Shown piece by piece: positions 33,815 through 41,481 of a stretch of DNA of 64,000 nt. The notes under the pieces are model-generated. The model saw nothing but the letters and a program-made list of their open reading frames with translations. It had not been told where the DNA came from and made no database searches. Made by a program: the position numbers and the translations under genes. This DNA is from CAYWPG01 sp964460035. Its GTDB lineage: Bacteria; Pseudomonadota; Gammaproteobacteria; Nitrococcales; AK92. Every line of letters starts with the position of its first letter. Position 1 is the stretch's first letter. The DNA is taken from positions 62,001 to 126,000 of the forward strand of contig CAYWPG010000005.1 of the NCBI GenBank assembly GCA_964460035.1. Reading direction: 5' to 3'.

Positions 33815-36800
33815 ATGAAGGACAAGCAGTTGGAGCTGCTCTTGCTGCCGGCGATACTGGCGGCGGGCCTGATTATTCTCTACATCGATTCGCTTACCCC
33901 CCACGGCAGATCGACGGCGTCCTTCTATTTCATTCCTGTCGCCGTTTGCCTGCTGACGCGGCGGCCCATATTGCCGATGCTCGCCGCGGCCATGGCCACG
34001 GCGTTTCTGATCGCCGGTTATTTTTTGACGCCGCCGGCGGGCGATCAGATGGCCAGCATTATTAACCGCGGTGCTTCCATAATCGTTCTCTGGGTGGTGG
34101 CGATCGTCGTGCGCCAAGTGCAGATACTGCGCAACCGCACCGACGAGGAGACCTGGCTGCAAACACACCAGGCGGAACTCGGCGCCCGCCTGCGCGGCGA
34201 TATTCCGGTCGCCGAGCTGGCCGAAGCGGCTATGCGTTATCTGGCCACTGCCGCGGGAGCGCAGGTGGGCGCGCTCTATAAGTTAGAGGAGGACGTGGAA
34301 GGCGACCCACGCCTTGTCCGTACCGCCGGTTACGCTTTTCCGCCGGAGCCTCATCCTGTGCCCTCTTCTTTTCGCCTGCGCGAAGGGCTGGTCGGTCAGG
34401 CCGCTGCCGAGGGACGCCTGCTGGAGGTCGGCGCCCTGCCGGGGCATTACCTTAAAGTCACCAGCGGTCTGGGCAATGCCGATGCTACGCACGTCATGGT
34501 AATGCCGCTGCTGGCCGATGGAAGCGTTCGCGGGGCGCTCGAGCTAGGCTTCGTGCAAGCGCCGCCAAGGCGGGTGAGCGTGCTGATGCAACGCGCTTCG
34601 GAGCTGGTTGGCGTGGCCTTGCAGGGCGCGTTGCAGAAACAGCGCTTGGCAGAATTGCTGGAGCAGACGCAGCAGCAGACCGAGGAGTTGCAGGCTCAGC
34701 AGGAGGAGATGTCGGCACTCAATGAGGAGCTGGAGCAGCAGAACAGGGCGCTGCTGGAGTCGCGCAATCAGTTGGAGCAGCAGGCGGCCGAGCTGGAGCA
34801 GACCAACCAGGCGCTCGAGGAGCAGCAGGCCGCGCTGAATGAGCGCAACATGCGTCTGGCGCGTGCCGAGCAATCGCTGCTGCGGCAAAAGGAGGAGGTC
34901 GAGCAAGCCAGCCGCTACAAGTCGGAATTCCTCGCGACCATGTCGCATGAGCTGCGCACGCCACTCAACAGCATCCTTATTCTCTCCAAACTGCTGGCCG
35001 ACAATAAGGCCGGCAGCCTGGACGACGAGCACGTGCGTTACGCACAGACGATCTACAGCGCCGGCAACGATCTGTTGAATCTGATCAACGATATCCTCGA
35101 TTTGTCCAAGGTCGAAGCGGGCAAGCTCACGATAAAGCCGGAAGCAGTGGAGATCGATCGGCTGCTGCGCTCGCTAGAGCGTAGCTTTCGTCCGCTGGCG
35201 TCCAAACAGGGGCTGGAGTTCCGTATCGAGCGGCGGGCCGGAGTGCCTCGCACGATTATCAGCGATAGCCAGCGGCTTGAGCAGATCCTCAGAAACTTCC
35301 TTTCCAACGCTTTCAAGTTCACCGAGCGCGGCTCGGTTAGCCTGGTCGTGGCGCCCGAGGGCGAACGGGTGGCGTTTGCGGTGGTCGATACAGGTATCGG
35401 CATACCGCAGGATCAGCAGCAGACGGTGTTCGAGGCTTTCGTGCAGGCCGACGGCACCGACAGCCGCCGCCATGGCGGCACCGGTTTGGGGCTGGCGATC
35501 GTGCGCCAGCTCGCGCACCTTCTGGGCGGCGAGGTGCGCCTGCAGAGCGCGCCTGGCGAAGGCAGCACGTTTACCCTGGTGCTACCGCGCGAGCTGACGG
35601 AGCGGGCCGAGCGAGCGGCGACCGGCGAGCTGGCGCAACGCTTGGCGTCGAAAGGGGCGTCGCCTGTGGTGTCGCCTCGCGAGCCCGCGCCGTCGAGCCG
35701 GCGTGCCGAGGTGCCGGTGTTCTCCTTCAGGGACGATCGCGAGGGCGGCGTCGATCGTGACCGCCAGATCTTGATAATCGAGGACGATGAGAGCTTCGCG
35801 AGGGTGCTTTACGACTTGGCGCACGAAATGGGTTTCTCCGCTCTGGTTACGCCAGCGGCCGAGGAAGGCATGGCGTTGGCGCGGGATTACCGTCCAAGCG
35901 CTATCGTGCTGGACATCCGCTTGCCCGACCAGAGCGGGCTGGCGGTGCTCGAGCAGCTGAAGTCCGATCCGCGAACCCGTCACATACCGGTGCACGTGGT
36001 GTCGGCGGAGGACTTCAGCGAGACCGTGCGCCGGCTCGGGGCCGCCGGCTCCATGCTCAAGCCGGTAAAACGTCACGAGCTGGAGCGTGCGTTCAGGGAG
36101 TTGGAGTCGCACATCAGTCAGAAGATCAAGCAGGTTCTGGTCGTGGAGGACGATCCCCGCCAGCGCGAGAGCATCGCGCAGCTGATCGGCGGCGAGGATG
36201 TGAAGATCACCGGTGTGGATACCGGTGCTGCTGCGCTCGAGCAGCTGGCTGAAAGAACCTACGACTGCATGATCATGGATCTGAACCTGCCCGATATGCC
36301 GGGGCAGGAGGTGCTGGCGCAGCTTTCCAAGTCCGACACCCCCTACTCCTATCCTCCCGTGATTGTCTACACCGGGCGCGATCTGAGCCGCGAGGAAGAA
36401 GAGCTTCTGCGGCGCTACTCCAGCAGCATCATCGTCAAGGGGGCCCGTTCGCCGGAACGTTTGCTCAGCGAGGCGACGCTGTTTCTTCACCGTGTCGAGA
36501 CCGAGCTGCCGCCCGAGCGGCAGCGAATGCTCCGTGAACTGCGCAGCCGCGAGGTAGCGCTGGAGGGCGCGCGCATTCTGTTGGCGGACGACGATGTGCG
36601 CAATATTTTCGCCATCAGCGCGGCGCTGGAAGCGCATGGCGCTCAGATTATCGTTGCCCGCAATGGGCGTGAGGCGCTGGCGAAGCTCGAGGAGCAGCCG
36701 GATATAGATCTGGTGCTGATGGATGTGATGATGCCGGAAATGAACGGATTGGAGGCTACGCGCGCTATCCGGCAGCAGGAGCGGTTCAAGAAACTGCCCA

Positions 36801-36946
36801 TCATCGCCATCACCGCAAAGGCCATGCGCGACGATCAGCAACGCTGCTTGCAGGCGGGGGCGAACGATTACCTTGCCAAGCCGGTAGACATGGATCGACT
36901 CATGTCCTTGGTCAAAGTGTGGCTGTCGTCGCGGAAAGGAGTCTAG
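33815..36946 (+). CDS. Hybrid sensor histidine kinase with three receiver domains
   Basis: A 1043-residue membrane sensor kinase. Order: three hydrophobic segments (about residues 5-100); a GAF domain (about 125-285); a Gln/Glu-rich coiled coil (about 285-365); HisKA with phosphoacceptor H378 in LATMSHELRTPLNS; HATPase with DTGIGIPQDQQQTVFEAF and GGTGLGLAIVRQL; then three receivers with acceptor aspartates D700, D822 and D970 (VLDIRLPDQSG, IMDLNLPDMPG, LMDVMMPEMNG). There is no Hpt domain. It leads an operon with CheR, CheB and a receiver-kinase. The GAF domain may bind a small ligand. Start at the ATG at 33815, after GGAACGAGAGG. Confidence 0.93.
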   Translation: MKDKQLELLLLPAILAAGLIILYIDSLTPHGRSTASFYFIPVAVCLLTRRPILPMLAAAMATAFLIAGYFLTPPAGDQMASIINRGASIIVLWVVAIVVRQVQILRNRTDEETWLQTHQAELGARLRGDIPVAELAEAAMRYLATAAGAQVGALYKLEEDVEGDPRLVRTAGYAFPPEPHPVPSSFRLREGLVGQAAAEGRLLEVGALPGHYLKVTSGLGNADATHVMVMPLLADGSVRGALELGFVQAPPRRVSVLMQRASELVGVALQGALQKQRLAELLEQTQQQTEELQAQQEEMSALNEELEQQNRALLESRNQLEQQAAELEQTNQALEEQQAALNERNMRLARAEQSLLRQKEEVEQASRYKSEFLATMSHELRTPLNSILILSKLLADNKAGSLDDEHVRYAQTIYSAGNDLLNLINDILDLSKVEAGKLTIKPEAVEIDRLLRSLERSFRPLASKQGLEFRIERRAGVPRTIISDSQRLEQILRNFLSNAFKFTERGSVSLVVAPEGERVAFAVVDTGIGIPQDQQQTVFEAFVQADGTDSRRHGGTGLGLAIVRQLAHLLGGEVRLQSAPGEGSTFTLVLPRELTERAERAATGELAQRLASKGASPVVSPREPAPSSRRAEVPVFSFRDDREGGVDRDRQILIIEDDESFARVLYDLAHEMGFSALVTPAAEEGMALARDYRPSAIVLDIRLPDQSGLAVLEQLKSDPRTRHIPVHVVSAEDFSETVRRLGAAGSMLKPVKRHELERAFRELESHISQKIKQVLVVEDDPRQRESIAQLIGGEDVKITGVDTGAAALEQLAERTYDCMIMDLNLPDMPGQEVLAQLSKSDTPYSYPPVIVYTGRDLSREEEELLRRYSSSIIVKGARSPERLLSEATLFLHRVETELPPERQRMLRELRSREVALEGARILLADDDVRNIFAISAALEAHGAQIIVARNGREALAKLEEQPDIDLVLMDVMMPEMNGLEATRAIRQQERFKKLPIIAITAKAMRDDQQRCLQAGANDYLAKPVDMDRLMSLVKVWLSSRKGV

Positions 36947-36952
36947 CCGGGA

Positions 36953-37774
36953 ATGGACGCACCGGCCATCGACAGCATCGAGCTGGAGCTGCTGTTGGAA
37001 GGAATATTCCTGAAGTATCAATACGACTTCCGCCATTACTCGCGGGCATCGCTGAAACGGCGACTGGGAGTGGCGCTGGAGCGGTTGGGCTGCGCCCACC
37101 TCTCCGAACTGCAGGGGTTGGTGCTGCGTGATGCGCAGCTATTCGCCAAGCTGCTGAACTATCTCACCGTACCGACCACGGAGATGTTCCGCGATCCGCC
37201 CTATTTTTGCGGCCTGCGGGAGCAGGTGGTGCCCCATTTGCGAACTTATCCCTCGCTGAAGGTTTGGGTGGCCGGTTGCAGCACGGGCGAGGAGGTGTAC
37301 TCGCTGGCTATCCTCTTGCATGAGACGGGGTTGCTCGATAAAACAGTGCTATACGCAACGGATATTAATCCGGACGCCCTCGCTACCGCCCGGCGCGGTA
37401 TCTACAGGGCGGATGCCGTACGCAAGGCTAGCGCAAATTATCATGCGGCTGGCGGCATTGGCAGCCTGTCCGACTATTACAGCGCGGCCTATCAGTCGGT
37501 GCGCTTCGATCCGGGGCTGGTACGCGGTTGTGTGTTCTCCGACCATAGCCTGGCCACCGATTCGGTCTTCGCCGAGGTTCATCTCATAAGCTGTCGCAAT
37601 GTACTGATCTACTTCGACCGAACATTGCAGCACCGCGCTTTCGGCTTGTTCAAGGACGCTTTGGTACGCCGCGGCTTTCTCGGTTTGGGTAGCAAGGAAA
37701 CGCTTAACTTCTCCAGTCACCGTACGGCTTTCGAGCCGGTCCTCGCGAAAGAGAAAATCTTTCGTAAGGTATAA
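36953..37774 (+). CDS. CheR-type protein-glutamate methyltransferase
   Basis: A 273-residue CheR family enzyme that transfers methyl groups from SAM to glutamates of chemoreceptors or related proteins. The N-terminal helical domain has RHYSRASLKRRLGVALERLG-like text (HYSRASLKRRL); the catalytic domain shows FRDPPYFCGLREQV, the SAM motif VWVAGCSTGEEVYSLAILL and DINPDALATARRGIY, with the CheR block ISCRNVLIYFDRTLQHRAF. It starts 6 bases after the kinase stop codon. It lacks the C-terminal TPR found in some CheR proteins. With CheB next to it, it forms a methylation pair dedicated to this operon and not to the flagellar system. Confidence 0.93.
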   Translation: MDAPAIDSIELELLLEGIFLKYQYDFRHYSRASLKRRLGVALERLGCAHLSELQGLVLRDAQLFAKLLNYLTVPTTEMFRDPPYFCGLREQVVPHLRTYPSLKVWVAGCSTGEEVYSLAILLHETGLLDKTVLYATDINPDALATARRGIYRADAVRKASANYHAAGGIGSLSDYYSAAYQSVRFDPGLVRGCVFSDHSLATDSVFAEVHLISCRNVLIYFDRTLQHRAFGLFKDALVRRGFLGLGSKETLNFSSHRTAFEPVLAKEKIFRKV

Positions 37775-37787
37775 GGATGAGTGCCCG

Positions 37788-38390
37788 ATGGAGCACGTGC
37801 TAAGGATGGCGATAGAGCGGCAGCTGAAGGTCGTTGCAATCGGCGGCTCGGCGGGAAGCATCGAGGCGCTGCTGACGCTGGTCCCGCTGTTGCCTGCCCA
37901 GACGTCATTCGGCGTAGTGGTCGTGGTGCATTTGCCGGCGGATGCCCCTAGCCTGCTGCCGGAGCTATTGCAGCGGCATTGCCGCATGCCAGTAAGGGAG
38001 GCCGAGCCATGGATGGAACTTTTGCCTTCGACGGTTTATGTCGCACCCCCTGGCTATCACCTCGCGATCGAGCCCGACCGGAGCTTTTCGCTGAGTGTGG
38101 ACGAGCCGGTCAATTTCGCGCGACCCTCCATAGACGTGTTGTTCGCTTCGGTGGCGGACGTCTACGGAACGGCAGCCATGGCGATTCTGCTCAGCGGCGC
38201 CAACGCCGACGGCGCGCAGGGCATTCGCTGCATCGCCGCCGCCGGCGGCCTGACCATCGTGCACGATCCCGCTGAGGCCGCGCGGCCGGAGATGCCGGCC
38301 GCCGCAGTGGCTCTAACGGAGCCGACCGCGACTATGCCGCTTGGCCAGATCGCCAAGCTCTTGCGAGGGCTCGCAAAGCGCCATGGATAG
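37788..38390 (+). CDS. CheB methylesterase domain protein (no receiver domain)
   Basis: A 200-residue stand-alone CheB catalytic domain. The triad is visible: S21 in IGGSAGSIEAL, H48 in VVVVHLPADAP and D141 in LSGANADGAQG. VAPPGYHLAIEPD is the usual substrate loop and YGTAAMAILLSGANADGAQG the conserved ending block. The N-terminal receiver domain of classical CheB is absent, so activity cannot be controlled by its own phosphorylation; control must come from partner proteins. It starts 13 bases after cheR and ends overlapping the next gene by 8 bases, so the operon is translationally coupled. Confidence 0.94.
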   Translation: MEHVLRMAIERQLKVVAIGGSAGSIEALLTLVPLLPAQTSFGVVVVVHLPADAPSLLPELLQRHCRMPVREAEPWMELLPSTVYVAPPGYHLAIEPDRSFSLSVDEPVNFARPSIDVLFASVADVYGTAAMAILLSGANADGAQGIRCIAAAGGLTIVHDPAEAARPEMPAAAVALTEPTATMPLGQIAKLLRGLAKRHG

Positions 38391-39615
38391 AAAACCTCCC
38401 CCCAGCGACGTAACCGCGCGCTTGCATGCGGATCGGATGGAACAGCGCAGGGTCAAGTGCCTGCTAGTCGACGATCGCGAGGACAATCTGGTCTCACTGG
38501 AGGCGCTCCTTGCGGGCGAGCAGCTGCAGTTGTTCAAGGCACGTTCCGGTGCCGAGGCGCTGGAGCTGCTGCTGGAGCACGAGTTCGCTCTAGCGCTGAT
38601 CGATGTGCACATGCCTGAAATGAACGGCTTCGAGCTGGCCGAATACATGCGCGGCAGCGAGCGTACGCGGTCGATTCCGATCATTTTCGTAACCGCCGGC
38701 AGCGGCGACATGAATCGAGTGTTCAAGGGGTACGAAGCCGGCGCGGTGGACTTTCTTTCCAAACCGCTCAGCTCCCATGTGGTGAAGAGCAAGATCCGAA
38801 TCTTTATCGAGCTGTATCTCCAGCGTCAGCGCCTGCGGGAGCAGCTGGCCGAGCTGCAGCTGAGCCAGCAGCAAACGGAGCGGGCGCTGTCCGTGCGCAA
38901 TCACTTCATCAGTATGGCGGGGCACGAGCTGCGTACGCCCCTGGCGGTGTTGCGCCTGCAGTTGCAGCTCGGTCAGCGCCAGTTGCCGGCCGATAGCGAT
39001 GTGGTGCCGGCGGAGAAGGTGAAGAAGCTGCTCGGGCAACTCGACAGGCAGATCGACCGTTTGCTGCCCCTGGTGGATGAGATGCTCGATGTTTCGCGCA
39101 TTCAGGGCGGCAAACTGCGCATCCACCCTGAACACTGCAACTTGTCTACGCTCACCGAGGAGACGGTCGAGCGCTTGCGTCCATTGCTGAGCGAAGCCGG
39201 CTGTGCCGTGTCGGCCGCGATCGAGCCGGAGATCTGGGGCTGCTGGGATCAGTTTCGTCTTGAACAGGCACTGGCGAATCTGCTCACCAACGCCGCGCGC
39301 TACGGCCGAGGCAAACCGGTGCAGGTGCGCGTGCACCGCCACGGTAGCGATGAAGTCGACCTGGAAGTGGCGGATCAGGGTGTCGGCATACCGTCCGAGT
39401 ATCAGGAGCGCATTTTCCTGCCCTTCGAGCGTGTCGACGGCGGTGACGTATCGGGCGGCCTCGGGCTTGGGCTGCATATCGTACGTACCATCGTGGAAAT
39501 GCACGGCGGCGGGATTACCGTGGATAGCGCGCCGAATACGGGGGCGACGTTCCAAATTCGCCTCCCCCTGGCGCCGCCTCCGGCTGAGGCCGATACTGTA
39601 AGGGTAAGTGCCTGA
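38383..39615 (+). CDS. Receiver-histidine kinase hybrid (REC-HisKA-HATPase)
   Basis: A 410-residue soluble signalling protein. A receiver domain comes first (CLLVDDREDNLVSLEALLAG; acceptor D74 in LIDVHMPEMNGFEL), then a coiled-coil linker (QQTERALSVRN), a HisKA domain with H181 in MAGHELRTPLAVL, and an HATPase with NLLTNAARYGRGKPV, DQGVGIPSEYQERIF and GGLGLGLHIV. It has no membrane segment, so it is controlled by the receiver or upstream kinase. The start overlaps the CheB gene. It completes the kinase-CheR-CheB-kinase operon. Confidence 0.9.
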   Translation: MDRKPPPSDVTARLHADRMEQRRVKCLLVDDREDNLVSLEALLAGEQLQLFKARSGAEALELLLEHEFALALIDVHMPEMNGFELAEYMRGSERTRSIPIIFVTAGSGDMNRVFKGYEAGAVDFLSKPLSSHVVKSKIRIFIELYLQRQRLREQLAELQLSQQQTERALSVRNHFISMAGHELRTPLAVLRLQLQLGQRQLPADSDVVPAEKVKKLLGQLDRQIDRLLPLVDEMLDVSRIQGGKLRIHPEHCNLSTLTEETVERLRPLLSEAGCAVSAAIEPEIWGCWDQFRLEQALANLLTNAARYGRGKPVQVRVHRHGSDEVDLEVADQGVGIPSEYQERIFLPFERVDGGDVSGGLGLGLHIVRTIVEMHGGGITVDSAPNTGATFQIRLPLAPPPAEADTVRVSA

Positions 39616-39661
39616 TTCGGCCACGCTTAATCAGAAGCGGGCACCGAGGAGGAGAGCAAGC

Positions 39662-39988
39662 ATGACCCAGAGCACCACCCGCAGCGAAGCGCGCTTCGAC
39701 ACTTTCTCCGAGTTCTATCCCTTTTATCTTGACGAGCACAGGAACCCCACCTGCCGGCGTTTGCACTTTATCGGCAGCACCCTGGTGTTGCTGCTCGTGG
39801 CTTATGCGATCGCCGCAGCGGCCTGGGGCGTGCTGCTCCTTGTGCCTATCGCGGGGTATGGCTGCGCCTGGATAGGCCACTTCTTTTTCGAGAAGAACAA
39901 GCCGGCCACGTTCAAGTACCCGCTCTATAGCCTGATGGGGGATTGGGTCATGTACTGGGATATTCTGCGCAGGCGCATCCCTTTCTGA
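39662..39988 (+). CDS. DUF962 / Mpo1-like small membrane protein (second copy)
   Basis: A 108-residue protein related to the DUF962 protein at 5807-6274. It keeps the family start (FYPFYLDEHRNPTCRRLHFI) and the second block GHFFFEKNKPATFKYPLYSL, with two hydrophobic segments between. It is shorter than the first copy by about 45 residues, lacking the outer helices. AGGAGGAGAGC precedes the ATG. It is 46 bases after the kinase stop codon, so it could be the last gene of that operon or an independent unit. Function inferred only by family. Confidence 0.82.
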   Translation: MTQSTTRSEARFDTFSEFYPFYLDEHRNPTCRRLHFIGSTLVLLLVAYAIAAAAWGVLLLVPIAGYGCAWIGHFFFEKNKPATFKYPLYSLMGDWVMYWDILRRRIPF

Positions 39989-39994
39989 ACGCGG

Positions 39995-40027
39995 GGCGCT
40001 CCGAAGCGAGGCGTATTTCGGAGCGCC
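39995..40027. terminator. Perfect inverted repeat between convergent genes
   Basis: GGCGCTCCGAA (39995-40005) and TTCGGAGCGCC (40017-40027) with an 11-base loop, 7 bases after the DUF962 stop codon and 66 bases before the PheS-like stop. An 11-bp stem without U-run; likely a bidirectional transcription stop. Confidence 0.5.
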
Positions 40028-40092
40028 ACTGTCGGGCCCCACGTAGAGCATTACCGGTATGCACGCTGGCTGCTGCCGGCTCTCTCGGGCGC

Positions 40093-40911
40093 TCAGGAAA
40101 GCTCCCGCTGCCTTGCCGGCGCGCTGGCGATGGGGCGGTAGGGCTCCAGGTCGAGCATTTGAGCGGCGATGCGGGGATCCTGGGAGCGCAGCAGGCTGAT
40201 ATCCGGGATGCCCTTGTGTAGTACCAGCATGTGGTCCAGTTCCAGTTCCATCGCCAGCCCGCTGTGGGTTTGCGGATCGAGGCCGCAGCGGCGCAGCAGC
40301 TCGTGGTCGGCCAGTCCGCAGCGGCCTATCTCCATCCACACGCCTTCATGACTTACTTCGATTTGCAGGCATTGCCGGACATAGGGCTCGGCGGTCGGCA
40401 ACAGACGGTAATCACGCCCCGGGAGCGCCGCCTGCACGACGCAGCGGACCATCTCGGCCAGCTCGATGCCCCCAAGCTGCCCGTTATGAATCCGCCATAG
40501 TTCCAGCTGATGCGGTGCAGAGAAGTGTCCCTGGTCGCTGCCGTCGTAGCGATACGCCAGCCCCGGACAGATCAGCAGCAGGTCGTCAGGTGGATCGATG
40601 CTCAGCCCCCGCAGCAGCGCGGGAATAGCCGCCGAGGTTCGGGAACGCAGCTGGTAGCCAGGGGTGACGTAATGCGGCTGGGCGGCCCCATTGCCTGCTG
40701 CCGGCTGACCGAGAAGATCCGCACTATCGGCGCTAGTGACCAGGGCGGGTGGACGATGCAGCAGTCGGCGACAGCCCCAACGCGCAGCCAGTGACTCATG
40801 CAGTAGCGCAAGCAGCTTCTGCATGGCATGGGGGCCCTGCTGGGGGTCGGTGAGATCGCGCACCGCGAGTGCGCGGGCCAATTGTTCGCCTTGCAAGTAC
40901 CGAATGCTCAT
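40093..40911 (-). CDS. Orphan PheS-like class II aminoacyl-tRNA-synthetase paralogue
   Basis: A 272-residue protein resembling the catalytic core of phenylalanyl-tRNA synthetase alpha chain. Motif 2 is recognisable in GLAYRYDGSDQGHFSAPHQL (FHQ-x-E becomes PHQLE), followed by YVRQCLQIEVSHEGVWMEIG and GLADHELLRRCGLDP. The C-terminal motif 3 region reads SGLAMELELDHMLVLHKGIP: the glycines and catalytic arginine expected in GLGLDRL are replaced (E, E and His227). It lacks the N-terminal coiled coil and any beta-subunit domains. A catalytically altered paralogue is likely. Start at ATG 40911 with AGGAG nine bases before; an in-frame ATG at 40989 would put a terminator-like hairpin inside the coding region. 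Confidence 0.7.
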   Translation of the reverse strand: MSIRYLQGEQLARALAVRDLTDPQQGPHAMQKLLALLHESLAARWGCRRLLHRPPALVTSADSADLLGQPAAGNGAAQPHYVTPGYQLRSRTSAAIPALLRGLSIDPPDDLLLICPGLAYRYDGSDQGHFSAPHQLELWRIHNGQLGGIELAEMVRCVVQAALPGRDYRLLPTAEPYVRQCLQIEVSHEGVWMEIGRCGLADHELLRRCGLDPQTHSGLAMELELDHMLVLHKGIPDISLLRSQDPRIAAQMLDLEPYRPIASAPARQRELS

Positions 40912-40948
40912 GAACACGCTCTCCTGTAGAAACCGATGATCTGAATGC

Positions 40949-40979
40949 AAAACGCCCCCGGACTCGGATTCCGGGGGCG
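40949..40979 (-). terminator. Intrinsic terminator-like hairpin 37 bases before the PheS-like gene
   Basis: Plus-strand arms CGCCCCCGGA (40953-40962) and TCCGGGGGCG (40970-40979) with a 7-base loop; on the minus strand the stem is followed by TTTT (40952-40949). Being so close to the start codon (40911) it is either an attenuator in the leader or the end of a separate RNA. It lies inside the alternative N-terminal extension from 40989. Confidence 0.75.
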
Positions 40980-41168
40980 CTTCAGTCATGCGTTTGCCTA
41001 CAGGTCTAGAGTCATTCGGCTACGCGCAACCCTGCGACTCCCGGATCTCCAACAGAGACCGGGGGCTGGTAAATCGCCAATATCGGGTGGATTGGTTGCG
41101 CATGGGTTGACCATATCAGGGAGTGGTGGCGTCAGGCAACCGCTTTGTCCGCACTATCGCAGTGCGGA
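40953..41168 (-). ncRNA. Structured leader or small RNA upstream of the PheS-like gene
   Basis: On the minus strand several paired elements nest: a 5' hairpin with 8-bp arms (41148-41155/41161-41168); an outer stem with 9 of 10 pairs (41134-41143 with 40990-40999); an inner 10-bp stem (41094-41103 with 41022-41031); two hairpins inside it (41077-41095 and 41040-41063); then the terminator hairpin. The arrangement, a closing stem, a large central bubble and a long inner stem-loop, looks like a designed RNA. I match it to no known riboswitch or to 6S RNA by sequence. No gene is seen in the rest of 40912-41481 apart from this and the terminator at 41435. Confidence 0.5.
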
Positions 41169-41434
41169 GGGTCTGGTGTCCCGGTCGATGGTCGGCCTTA
41201 CGCTTCGCCCGGAGCGAATAGCCGATTCGCAAGCGTCGAAAATGAGCCGCGTGCCGAGCTATTGGGCGAAAACGGCGCCGTAATGCCGGCACTGATTTAG
41301 TGTCCAGCTTTTCGTAGCGCAATGGCATTGCCCGGTAACAATCCGGGAAAATAAACGAACAGAAGGCCTCACGGTTCGATAGATCGTGTGACAGTCTCCT
41401 GCAATGTAACGCTGGAGGCGATGGATTCGGAAGG

Positions 41435-41472
41435 CGGTTCCGGCCGGGATCAGGCGGCCGGAACCGGTTTTT
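41435..41472 (+). terminator. Strong plus-strand terminator with no known gene upstream
   Basis: CGGTTCCGGCCG (41435-41446), 8-base loop, CGGCCGGAACCG (41455-41466), then GGTTTTTG... with T5 at 41468-41472. The 12-bp stem and U-run are on the plus strand, but no plus-strand gene lies between 39988 and here. It may end a small RNA beginning near 41360. The minus-strand gene ending at 41482 has no U-run in this hairpin. Confidence 0.7.
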
Positions 41473-41481
41473 GTAAGGGCT

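Noticed and set aside
35582..37099. 505-codon minus-strand frame opposite the hybrid kinase and cheR
   Set aside because: Shadow of kinase and cheR coding sequence.
40949..41168. 6S RNA, tmRNA, SRP RNA or a known riboswitch in the structured leader
   Set aside because: The global shape (closing stem, bubble, inner stem) is reminiscent of 6S, but I find none of the conserved sequence of these RNAs, so no named family is assigned.
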